DNA of 5,892 nt. Source: an uncultured Clostridia bacterium (GTDB lineage: Bacteria; Bacillota; Clostridia; Oscillospirales; CAG-272). Positions 1-5,892 of this stretch are shown one piece after another; the first letter of the stretch is position 1; every line of letters starts with the position of its first letter. The stretch covers positions 1-5,892 of the forward strand of contig CAMGRB010000100.1 of assembly GCA_946061315.1 (NCBI GenBank), read 5' to 3'. The notes beneath the pieces were generated by a model. The model worked only from the letters and a program-made list of their open reading frames with translations. It was not told the origin of the DNA and searched no databases. A program made the translations under genes and the position numbers.

Positions 1-2
1 CC

Positions 3-1295
3 ATTGCCGAGTTAAAGAATCTTATGGGGGACCGCATACCGAGGCTTTTGAGGGACAGAATAAGTGCCGAGCTTAAGCGCCACATAATAGACAACTACTG
101 CGAAAGAACTTATTTCTGGGAGAAGCACCCGAACAACTGGTCTGCCGTTTGCGCAGGCGGTGTCGGCGGAGTGCTCATATACGAGGCTCCGGATGTCTAT
201 CTTAAATACAAGGACAGATTAAACGCATCTATGCAGGTTTACATAGACAGCTATAAGGACGACGGAGTTTGCGCCGAGGGCTGTGCTTATTGGGGCTTCG
301 GCTTCGGCTTCTTTGCCGACTTTGCAATGCTTCAGAGGGAGTTTTCGGGCGGCAAGGACGACTGGTTCAAAAACGAAAAAGTAAAGAAAATAGCAATGTT
401 CATTCAAAAGACGTTTTTGCAAAGGGACGTCCTTATAACGTTCAGCGATTGCAATACAACTGAGGGATATTGGCTTGGTTTGCCGCATATGTTAAAAAAC
501 ATTTACGGCGACGATATAGAAAAACTTCCGTCCGAGGCGGCAACCATAACGAGATATCAGCATTTTTCGTTCCTTTTAAGGTCTGTAATATATTATAATC
601 CCGACTATGTGGCGGATGATATAGACAAAAATGTAACTTATTTTATGCCGGAGTCCGCATGGCTTACCAAGCGCACGGAGAATTACGGAATTGCCCTGAA
701 GGGCGGAAATAACGGCGAGAGCCATAACCATAACGACATAGGAAACTTTATCCTTGCAAGAAACGACAAGCAGATTATATGCGATATAGGCGCAGGACCG
801 TATAGTCCGGATTATCACGGCGCAAAGAGATATACGTTTTTTGCCCCCTCGTCGTTTTCACACAACGTGCCGTTCTTTGACGGAATAGGGCAGGACGGAG
901 TACGCCGCGACGACGTTATGATAGACTTCGACGAGAAAAACTCGAAAGCCACCCTCGATATAACGAACGGATACGGTTACGAGGCGGTTAAAAAAGTGGT
1001 CCGCACGTTTACCTTAAACGAAGATAATATAAAGGTAGAGGACGAATTTGAACTCAAAGAGGGCACCGTCACAACGGAGAGATTTGTAACGACGATAAAG
1101 CCCACAGAGGACGGAAAATACCTGCTTGTTGACGACGTAAGGCTTGTCCCGAACGACGATATTTCGCCGAAGATAAGCGTTGTACAAAGCCCCAACCACG
1201 CAACTGCGGGATACACGGACGTATATTGCATAGATTACGTTTTGCCCGTCGGAGCGAAAAAATTCGGAATTACCTTTGAAACTCCGAAAAAATAA
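3..1295 (+). CDS. Heparinase II/III family protein, C-terminal part (5' end outside window)
   Basis: The frame is open from the first complete codon at 3, so the ATG at 24 is probably internal and the true N-terminus lies to the left. No good ribosome-binding site precedes that ATG. The visible N-terminal half contains NNWSAVCAGGVGG (codons near 135-173) and an EGCAYWGFGFGFF stretch (near 276-314), typical of the alpha/alpha-toroid of heparinase II/III and related alginate lyases. The C-terminal half has the SHNHNDIGNF motif (720-749), then DIGAGPYSPDY, RYTFFAPSS and SHNVPFFDG (His codon 861), the hallmarks of the beta-sheet Hepar_II_III domain; the His/Asn/Asp cluster lies in the expected active-site or metal-site region. 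Family members cleave uronic-acid-containing polysaccharides such as heparin/heparan or alginate by beta-elimination, but the substrate cannot be told from this fragment. Secretion is unknown because the N-terminus is missing. The stop TAA is at 1293-1295. The family call is firm; the activity is inferred. Confidence 0.88.
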   Translation: MAELKNLMGDRIPRLLRDRISAELKRHIIDNYCERTYFWEKHPNNWSAVCAGGVGGVLIYEAPDVYLKYKDRLNASMQVYIDSYKDDGVCAEGCAYWGFGFGFFADFAMLQREFSGGKDDWFKNEKVKKIAMFIQKTFLQRDVLITFSDCNTTEGYWLGLPHMLKNIYGDDIEKLPSEAATITRYQHFSFLLRSVIYYNPDYVADDIDKNVTYFMPESAWLTKRTENYGIALKGGNNGESHNHNDIGNFILARNDKQIICDIGAGPYSPDYHGAKRYTFFAPSSFSHNVPFFDGIGQDGVRRDDVMIDFDEKNSKATLDITNGYGYEAVKKVVRTFTLNEDNIKVEDEFELKEGTVTTERFVTTIKPTEDGKYLLVDDVRLVPNDDISPKISVVQSPNHATAGYTDVYCIDYVLPVGAKKFGITFETPKK

Positions 1296-1341
1296 AATTC
1301 ATAAATAAAAAGGTACTTATTTGCCAAAGATATAGTAAAAA

Positions 1342-1373
1342 GCTCCCTGTCCGCCTTATCGGCAGTTTGGAGC
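1342..1373. other. Stem-loop next to the ribosome-binding site of the CvpA-like gene
   Basis: GCTCC (1342-1346) pairs with GGAGC (1369-1373), and the inner CTG/CAG (1347-1349 with 1363-1365) and CCG/CGG (1351-1353 with 1360-1362) extend the stem, with one bulged T and an unpaired TTT. In the + direction no T-run follows; the Shine-Dalgarno starts at the very next base, 1374. In the - direction the stem is followed by TTTTT (complement of 1337-1341), so by shape it is an intrinsic terminator for antisense transcription. Its biological role is uncertain. Confidence 0.55.
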
Positions 1374-1381
1374 AAAGGAGG
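1374..1381 (+). promoter_or_regulatory. Strong Shine-Dalgarno site of the CvpA-like gene
   Basis: AAAGGAGG lies 7 bases before the ATG at 1389, an ideal Firmicute ribosome-binding site. It fixes the start of the downstream gene and directly abuts the stem-loop at 1342-1373. Confidence 0.9.
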
Positions 1382-1388
1382 CAATCAA

Positions 1389-3659
1389 ATGATTGATGCA
1401 GGAACTCTGCAAACGATAACAACCGCCATTTATATCGCCTTTGCCGTAGTAGCGGTACTTGGCGTTTTGAGAGGGCTTATGAAAGGATTTTACAAGTCCA
1501 TTGTCGACGTTATATTCGTCGTCATAGAGGCTGTTTTGTCCTTTATTATTGCAAGGCTTATTTCTTCCACGTTTACGAACGTGGATAAGTTCAATTCGCT
1601 CCTCGAAAGCGTCAAAGGGTTCGCCTCAAAGAGCGAGGCAATTGTCGGCTATATAGAGAAGATACAGGAATATTCGTATCAGCTCGCCGAGGCAGACGGG
1701 GTGGTCAATCTTGCAATGGCTCTGCCGGTGGTTATAATATGCCCGCTTATTTTCGGGCTTATATACACTATTGTAGGTCTGATTCTTAAAATACCCAAGT
1801 TTATTATCGAGAGGCTCTTTTTCGGCTCCAACAGAGGCGAGGAATATAAGGGCGGCAACAGGATTTTCGGCGCAGCTGTCGGCGGAGTCAGAAACGTGCT
1901 CGTATTTGCCATATTATTGGTACCGCTTGTTGGCTTTATCAATATTCCGGGTATGGTGGTCGATGCGGCAAAGGACGCAAAACCCACGGAGGACGGCAAA
2001 ACCGCTTCCTATACCGAGTATATAAAGACTGCCGACGAGGAATATATCACGCCGGTAAAGAACAATATCATTCTCAAAGGAATATATAATTGCGGCGGCA
2101 AGTGGATGTTTAACTCTTTAAGCAGCGTAAAGGTTGACGGCATAAAGGTTTCCCTTACAAACGACCTTTGTACGATTGCAAGGGCGGAATCGTACGCGTC
2201 GTATTTCTACGGGGTGCCCGTTCAGGAATACGGTACGGAGCAGAGCGATAAGATAGAAAAGATAAAAGATACGATAAATGATTCCTCGGTTATTCCTACG
2301 CTACTTTCGGGAACTCTTTCATACGTTTCGCAAACGTGGCTTGAAGGCGGTAACGTATTCGGCTACGAAAAGCTTGACGTAGGAGAGTATTATCAACCTA
2401 CGTTTGACGAGCTGCTTGCTATTTTTGCAGAGCTTGATACCGAGTCCTCAAAGGAGGATATAGAAACTATCGCCACCGTGGCGGAGATAGCCATAGACAG
2501 TGGGCTTTTAAGAGAGTGCATGACGGAGGGCGGTGACGTTATAAGCGTCGTATCGAGCGAAAAGTTTATGACTGACCTTGTGCTCGAGCTTTACGATAAC
2601 GTGAGAATGAGAACGTTTCTCGAAATGGGAACGAACAGCTTTACCAACTATATTTATAAGCTTTACGACAACGTCAACGGAACGAATACTCCGTGGTGCG
2701 AGCAGGTAGATCTTGACGCGGTTTCCCGCGAGGAGATGATGCTTGAAGCAATAAGACTTGCAAATATCATATCCTCCGTCACGACGTTTGCAAAATCGGT
2801 CTACGTAAGCGATAGCGGAGAGATAGATTTTGCCTCTACGTTTATAAATTCCGACGTCGGAGCTCTCGGCAGAGCACTCGACCTTATGAAAGACAGCGTA
2901 ATATTCGGCAACTCGTACAAATTTATCGTTGAGGCAGTTCTCCGTTCCGAAAGCTGCGCACAGCTAGGAATAATAAACGAGGACTTTATACAGCTGGTTC
3001 TTAAAAACGACACAAGCCTTGAAAATCTTCTCGTTACAAGACAGAATATGGCGAAGATCACAACCTCGGTAAAGAACGGAGATGATATATCGGGCGCAAT
3101 AGAGGCGATACTCAAAAATCTGTCCGCCGATGATGCAGAGGTGCTTAAACGTACCGTAACTCCCGAGGCTTTACAGATTTTCGGAATGTCCGAAAAGAAA
3201 GCGGAGATAATGTCAAAAACGCTTAATTCCGTTATGGACGGTATTACGAGCACGGGTGAGATAAGCGACGAGGATATTGAAAAAGAGGTTCAGGCGGTAG
3301 ATAAGATCGTAAACGTCGCACAGGCGGCAGCAAGCAGCTCTACAAGTAACGTTTTCTCCGCAACCGAGGGTGAAGAATCAAAGACGGGAATGACGGCAGA
3401 CGAGCTTGTTTCAAGCATTATGGACTCCGAGATTATAACGACTGCGGTTCAGAGCGCCGCAAAGGACGAAGAAGGCAACGAGGTAGAGGACCCGTACGGA
3501 ATCTCCTCGGCACTCGGAGAAGAGGATAAGCAGGCGGCATCCGACGCTATAAAGAACTACTACACGGAAAATAAGACCGAAGAAAACGACGAGGAAATGA
3601 AGGACACCCTTTCCTCCATCGCCGCAATCCTCGGTGTAGATCCCTCCGGTTTGTTCTGA
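1389..3659 (+). CDS. CvpA-like membrane protein with a large C-terminal region of unknown function
   Basis: This is a complete 756-residue protein; the ATG follows AAAGGAGG at 7-base spacing. Four hydrophobic segments can be read at about residues 11-30, 38-58, 106-135 and 165-185. The RGLMKGFYKS segment (28-37) between the first two and NRIFGAAVGGVRNV (157-170) before the fourth match the pattern of the CvpA family (PF02674-type; known for E. coli colicin V production protein). Normal CvpA proteins are about 160-230 residues, so about 570 residues follow the membrane part. That region looks helical and ends in an acidic, Ser/Glu/Asp-rich tail (about 660-756); I do not recognise a domain in it. 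The positively charged loops between segments 1-2 and 3-4 predict that these face the cytoplasm and that the long C-terminal region lies outside the membrane. The gene is 93 bases downstream of the heparinase-like gene, so co-transcription is possible. The CvpA-like call is moderately sure; the role is unknown. Confidence 0.75.
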   Translation: MIDAGTLQTITTAIYIAFAVVAVLGVLRGLMKGFYKSIVDVIFVVIEAVLSFIIARLISSTFTNVDKFNSLLESVKGFASKSEAIVGYIEKIQEYSYQLAEADGVVNLAMALPVVIICPLIFGLIYTIVGLILKIPKFIIERLFFGSNRGEEYKGGNRIFGAAVGGVRNVLVFAILLVPLVGFINIPGMVVDAAKDAKPTEDGKTASYTEYIKTADEEYITPVKNNIILKGIYNCGGKWMFNSLSSVKVDGIKVSLTNDLCTIARAESYASYFYGVPVQEYGTEQSDKIEKIKDTINDSSVIPTLLSGTLSYVSQTWLEGGNVFGYEKLDVGEYYQPTFDELLAIFAELDTESSKEDIETIATVAEIAIDSGLLRECMTEGGDVISVVSSEKFMTDLVLELYDNVRMRTFLEMGTNSFTNYIYKLYDNVNGTNTPWCEQVDLDAVSREEMMLEAIRLANIISSVTTFAKSVYVSDSGEIDFASTFINSDVGALGRALDLMKDSVIFGNSYKFIVEAVLRSESCAQLGIINEDFIQLVLKNDTSLENLLVTRQNMAKITTSVKNGDDISGAIEAILKNLSADDAEVLKRTVTPEALQIFGMSEKKAEIMSKTLNSVMDGITSTGEISDEDIEKEVQAVDKIVNVAQAAASSSTSNVFSATEGEESKTGMTADELVSSIMDSEIITTAVQSAAKDEEGNEVEDPYGISSALGEEDKQAASDAIKNYYTENKTEENDEEMKDTLSSIAAILGVDPSGLF

Positions 3660-3682
3660 TTTTCTCAAGTAAAATCACAGGG

Positions 3683-3695
3683 TGTAAAGTTTACA
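3683..3695. repeat. 13-bp perfect palindrome, possible operator
   Basis: TGTAAAGTTTACA is a perfect inverted repeat around a central G. It lies 24 bases after the CvpA-like stop codon and just before the large stem-loop, about 40 bases upstream of the -10 element at 3734. Its size and symmetry suit a dimeric repressor or activator site, but I cannot assign a regulator and it could be chance in AT-rich DNA. Confidence 0.3.
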
Positions 3696-3732
3696 AAGCC
3701 ACTTTTGATATAACGTATCAGAAGTGGCTTTG
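3694..3732. terminator. Long stem-loop, probable terminator after the CvpA-like gene
   Basis: A 17-base left arm (3694-3710, CAAAGCCACTTTTGATA) pairs fully with the right arm (3716-3732, TATCAGAAGTGGCTTTG), with a single G-U wobble and a 5-base loop TAACG. It begins 34 bases after the stop codon at 3659. The right arm ends in CTTTG, but no real T-run follows on either strand, so termination may be weak or may depend on the stem alone. Its right end overlaps the promoter of the next gene. Confidence 0.6.
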
Positions 3733-3739
3733 CTATAAT
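3731..3739 (+). promoter_or_regulatory. Extended -10 promoter for the small membrane-protein gene
   Basis: TGCTATAAT is a perfect extended -10 element (TGnTATAAT), with the consensus TATAAT at 3734-3739. A 17-base spacer would put the -35 box at 3711-3716 (TAACGT), which is a poor match and falls in the loop of the stem-loop. Extended -10 promoters tolerate a weak -35. Transcription would start near 3746, leaving about 30 bases of leader before the ATG at 3778. Confidence 0.6.
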
Positions 3740-3777
3740 AAATAAAACGGTAAACAGAATTTTCGGGGATGACTAAT

Positions 3778-4212
3778 ATGGAATGGTTCAATGTTTTTGG
3801 ATTGATTTTTATAGTCGTTATTATGATTCCAAACGTTATATTTGCTATTAAATGCAAAAACGGTTTTGAAAATAAATGGAATAATAAATTTGTTGAAACC
3901 GTTGAGCAAATAGGGAGATTTTCCTGCTTTGGTTTTATGATAATAAATATTCCGGGCACGTGGTTTGGCTGGTGGTATGATGAAGCATTTGCAATATATC
4001 TTATTGTAGACGTGCTTCTTATAACGCTGTATTGTATAATATGGATTGTTTGCTTTAAGAGGAGCAGTATATTTCGGGCGTTGGCTCTTTCCATCATTCC
4101 GTCAATACTGTTTTTGTTCAGCGGAATAATGAGCAGGTCGGTTTTATTGATTGCCGCTTCAATAATTTTTGCTCCGGCTCACATTCTGATATCGTATAAA
4201 AATGCAAAATAA
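3778..4212 (+). CDS. Small multi-spanning membrane protein of unknown function
   Basis: This encodes a 144-residue hydrophobic protein. I chose the ATG at 3778 over the one at 3769 because GGGGA (3765-3769) sits 8 bases before 3778, a normal spacing, but directly touches the earlier ATG; using 3769 would add only Met-Thr-Asn. Hydrophobic segments can be read at about residues 5-25, 46-64, 69-93, 99-116 and 119-138, giving four or five passes. Striking stretches are NIPGTWFGWWYDEAFAIY (about 57-74), SGIMSRS (115-121) and FAPAHILISYKN (131-142). From memory it resembles uncharacterised membrane proteins found in many Clostridia; I know no function. It has its own extended -10 promoter and is followed by a convergent terminator, so it is probably a single-gene unit. 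Its DNA is much more AT-rich than the two genes before it. Confidence 0.8.
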   Translation: MEWFNVFGLIFIVVIMIPNVIFAIKCKNGFENKWNNKFVETVEQIGRFSCFGFMIINIPGTWFGWWYDEAFAIYLIVDVLLITLYCIIWIVCFKRSSIFRALALSIIPSILFLFSGIMSRSVLLIAASIIFAPAHILISYKNAK

Positions 4213-4232
4213 GATTTTTGTCACAATATAAA

Positions 4233-4262
4233 AGCCTGAGAAGATTGACGTCTTCTCAGGCT
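4233..4262. terminator. Bidirectional intrinsic terminator between convergent genes
   Basis: AGCCTGAGAAGA (4233-4244) pairs perfectly with TCTTCTCAGGCT (4251-4262) around a 6-base loop. On the - strand the stem is followed by TTTTATATT, a reasonable U-tract, so it serves the LRR gene best. On the + strand the tail is ATGCTTATATTTTG, weaker but usable for the membrane-protein gene ending at 4212. Flanking AATATAA (4225-4231) and TTATATT (4267-4273) can extend the pairing. Confidence 0.85.
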
Positions 4263-4307
4263 ATGCTTATATTTTGCGGAAATACAAAGGTTAATCAAAT
4301 TTTTATT

Positions 4308-5892
4308 TTATTCCCATTTCAAAATTGTTTTTCCGTCCGTGTCGTAGTACCAATAATTGCCATTATCCGACGGTTCCGTTAAGCTGTAATAATATCTTGT
4401 TGCGGATGTAAGATGGCTATTGTTATCACCTATTCCGATAGCACTCCATTCTGCTTCCGTGCCTTTATAGAATACTTCATTAAGGCTGTAGCAATAATAA
4501 AAAGCACTATCGCCTACGCTTATTACGCTATCTGACATTGTTATACTTTTAAGATTACTGCAATCCTCAAACGCATGATCTCCTATGGTTGTTACGCCAT
4601 CGGGTAAATTTGCGCTTGTAAGTCTACTGCAATTATAGAATGCATAATCGCCTATGCTTGTTACGCTACTCGGTATAGTTATGCTTGTAAGGCAGCAATT
4701 CCGGAACGCATCAGAATGAATAAACTTAGTATTTTCATTGATAGTACAACTTGTAGTAGATGTGTCTTTTACTTTTACAAGAACTACATAAGGATTACTG
4801 TCATTGCCTAGATAGTATGCGTTATCATATTCGTTGTATTTAAGTCTTGTGCAACCTTCAAACGCATCATTGCCTATGCCTGTTACGCCGTTTCCTATAG
4901 TTACATTTGTAAGGCTACCGCAATCTTCGAACGCATAATTACCTATAATTGTTACGCTATCCGGTATAGTTATGCTCGTAAGACTACTGCAACCATAGAA
5001 TGCACTATCGCCTATGCTTGTTACACTATCGGGTATTATAAGGCTTATTCTATTGCTAAAATCATCTTCAATTGTATCTTCTGTGTCTTCATTTTTTGTT
5101 GATGAATCTTTAATATCTGTACTGCTGCCAATCAATGCCGGACCTGAAGGAGTTATGTTCATTACAACTGATGCATAAACTTGAGCTGAGAAAGCCCAAT
5201 CAGCTATCCTTGCTACGCTACCATCTTCTGGTATTATACTATTCTTACAACCTAATATTAAATTTTTACTTTCTGTTTCAATCAGACAATTTCCGTTACT
5301 GTGATATTTTGTATTTCCTTTAGATACGGTTATGCTTGCTAAATTATTACCGCAACATTTGAATGCATAACTGCCTATATCTGTTACGTTGTCCGGTATC
5401 GTTATGCTTGTAATATTTGCATTTTCAAAGGCATGATTATAAATTACATATGCTTTTCCATTACAAACCTCTGGAAGAACAAGATCGGTATCGGTTCCAT
5501 TATACCCAAGCAAATAACAAGTTCCTTCATACTCATAGAAGATATATCCTTCGTCCATCACAAATAGATTACCGGTTGAATCTGCATCTGTATGTACATT
5601 TAACGCATAGTACCCTACATATCCGTTTTCTTTCTCACCTTTTACTATATTAAGACTTGACTTATTGCATATATCGACAAGTTTATAGCAATCCGAGAAC
5701 GCACTATCTCCTATGGTTGCTACGCTATCTCCTATAGTTACAGCAGTAAGGTTGTTGCATTCGTAGAACGCACGATCTCCTATGGTTGTTACGTTATCTC
5801 CTATAGTTACAGTAGTAACGTTGTTGCATCTGTAGAACGCACTATCTCCTATGGTTGTTCCGCTACCTCCTCTAGTCCGGGCACTCCGGCCT
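4308..5892 (-). CDS. BspA-like leucine-rich-repeat surface protein, C-terminal part (N-terminus outside window)
   Basis: The - strand frame is open from the right edge to the TAA at 4308-4310, giving 527 visible codons. The GTG/ATG pair at 5556-5561 lies inside the repeat protein, so it is not the start. The protein is built from 23-residue LRR_5 (PF13306-type) repeats of the form SIGDSAFYGCSSLTSITIPDSVT: three or more at the visible N-terminus, three near 4845-5045 and four near 4490-4710. Between them are modules seen in BspA-like proteins of gut anaerobes: GYVGYYALNVHTDAD, KYHSNGNCLIETESKNLILG, and YYLGNDSNPYVVLVK. The end has VFYKGTEAEWSAIGIG and NYWYYDTDGKTILKWE, typical C-terminal elements. 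BspA relatives are usually secreted and bind host proteins or other cells, but no signal peptide can be seen here and the C-terminus has no LPXTG motif or membrane anchor. An acidic insert (about 5046-5189) breaks the repeats. The family call is firm; the ligand is unknown. Confidence 0.9.
   Translation of the reverse strand, partial: GRSARTRGGSGTTIGDSAFYRCNNVTTVTIGDNVTTIGDRAFYECNNLTAVTIGDSVATIGDSAFSDCYKLVDICNKSSLNIVKGEKENGYVGYYALNVHTDADSTGNLFVMDEGYIFYEYEGTCYLLGYNGTDTDLVLPEVCNGKAYVIYNHAFENANITSITIPDNVTDIGSYAFKCCGNNLASITVSKGNTKYHSNGNCLIETESKNLILGCKNSIIPEDGSVARIADWAFSAQVYASVVMNITPSGPALIGSSTDIKDSSTKNEDTEDTIEDDFSNRISLIIPDSVTSIGDSAFYGCSSLTSITIPDSVTIIGNYAFEDCGSLTNVTIGNGVTGIGNDAFEGCTRLKYNEYDNAYYLGNDSNPYVVLVKVKDTSTTSCTINENTKFIHSDAFRNCCLTSITIPSSVTSIGDYAFYNCSRLTSANLPDGVTTIGDHAFEDCSNLKSITMSDSVISVGDSAFYYCYSLNEVFYKGTEAEWSAIGIGDNNSHLTSATRYYYSLTEPSDNGNYWYYDTDGKTILKWE
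4490..4710 (-). repeat. 69-bp LRR coding repeats, C-terminal cluster
   Basis: The conserved base pattern recurs at 4501, 4570, 4639 and 4705, spacings of 69, 69 and 66 bases. The 66-base unit lacks one codon (RNCCLTS in place of the usual NCSSLTS). Each unit encodes one 23-residue LRR_5 repeat of the BspA-like gene. Confidence 0.85.
4845..5045 (-). repeat. 69-bp LRR coding repeats, central cluster
   Basis: Equivalent positions at 4861, 4930 and 4999 are spaced exactly 69 bases apart. The units are similar to those of the other clusters and encode AFEGC, AFEDC and AFYGC repeats of the BspA-like protein. Confidence 0.85.
5046..5189 (-). other. Non-repeat acidic insert within the LRR protein
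   Basis: Between the repeat ending in DWAF and the one starting SLIIPDS lie about 48 residues that do not fit the LRR_5 pattern. They include SAQVYASVVMNITPSGPALI and a Ser/Thr/Glu/Asp-rich run, KNEDTEDTIEDDF (5058-5096). This reads as a flexible linker or surface loop in the otherwise regular solenoid. Confidence 0.6.
5690..5892 (-). repeat. 69-bp LRR coding repeats, N-terminal visible cluster
   Basis: GAACG recurs at 5697, 5766 and 5835, exactly 69 bases apart, and the units are very similar at the DNA level. The unit at the right edge begins normally, then diverges sharply after about 5860 and is cut by the end of the window. Confidence 0.85.

Noticed and set aside
24..26. ATG at 24 as the true start of the heparinase-like gene
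   Set aside because: The frame is open to the left edge, no Shine-Dalgarno is close, and family members have considerably more N-terminal sequence than would remain.
1298..1336. Promoter for the CvpA-like gene (TATAGT at 1331 as -10)
   Set aside because: No acceptable -35 box lies 16-18 bases upstream and there is no TG extension, so the AT-rich match is no better than chance.
2801..3253. 150-codon open frame on the - strand inside the CvpA-like gene
   Set aside because: The + strand frame is continuous, has an ideal ribosome-binding site and encodes a coherent protein. The antisense frame is Ser-rich and featureless, as expected of a shadow.
3675..4097. 140-codon open frame on the - strand opposite the small membrane gene
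   Set aside because: It is a shadow of the + strand gene: it lacks a good ribosome-binding site, its composition mirrors the complementary AT-rich codons, and it overlaps the stem-loop and promoter.
5556..5561. GTG/ATG pair as the start of the LRR gene
   Set aside because: The same frame continues upstream without a stop to 5892 and encodes further typical BspA-like modules and LRR repeats, so this is an internal position.
4490..5892. CRISPR-like or non-coding tandem array
   Set aside because: The regular 69-bp period is an exact multiple of three, lies in one open frame and encodes LRR_5 repeats. There are no unique spacers between invariant repeats.

Overview
The window looks like the chromosome of a gut-type Firmicute (class Clostridia or a close relative). 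The grounds are a canonical AAAGGAGG ribosome-binding site, low to moderate G+C that varies between genes, a Firmicute-style heparinase II/III family protein, a CvpA-like membrane protein and a BspA-type leucine-rich-repeat surface protein of the kind common in gut anaerobes. This placement rests on protein style alone; there is no rRNA or other phylogenetic marker.

Layout: (1) 3-1295, + strand: the C-terminal part of a heparinase II/III family polysaccharide lyase-like protein, cut by the left edge. (2) 1296-1388: a short gap with a strong stem-loop that abuts the next gene's Shine-Dalgarno. (3) 1389-3659, + strand: a complete 756-residue protein with a CvpA-like four-helix membrane domain and a roughly 570-residue C-terminal region I do not recognise. 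(4) 3660-3777: a 13-bp palindrome, a 17-bp stem-loop and an extended -10 promoter that overlaps the end of that stem-loop. (5) 3778-4212, + strand: a small, AT-rich, multi-spanning membrane protein of unknown function. (6) 4213-4307: a convergent, probably bidirectional terminator. (7) 4308-5892, - strand: the C-terminal 527 codons of a BspA-like LRR protein. Its frame stays open to the right edge, so the GTG/ATG codons near 5556-5561 are internal and not the start.

The first two genes share direction and similar base use but have no obvious functional link. The small membrane gene has its own promoter and is visibly more AT-rich. It faces the LRR gene across a shared terminator. The heparinase-like enzyme and the LRR protein both suit an anaerobe that handles host or dietary glycans and displays repeat proteins, but nothing here shows that they work together.

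I see no CRISPR array, transposase, tRNA/rRNA, phage or toxin-antitoxin gene, and no convincing undescribed multi-gene system. The points most worth a second look are the right edge, where the LRR repeat decays in a strongly C-biased way that resembles a contig-end error; the unrecognised C-terminal region of the CvpA-like protein; the hairpin next to its ribosome-binding site; and the promoter/terminator overlap near 3731.
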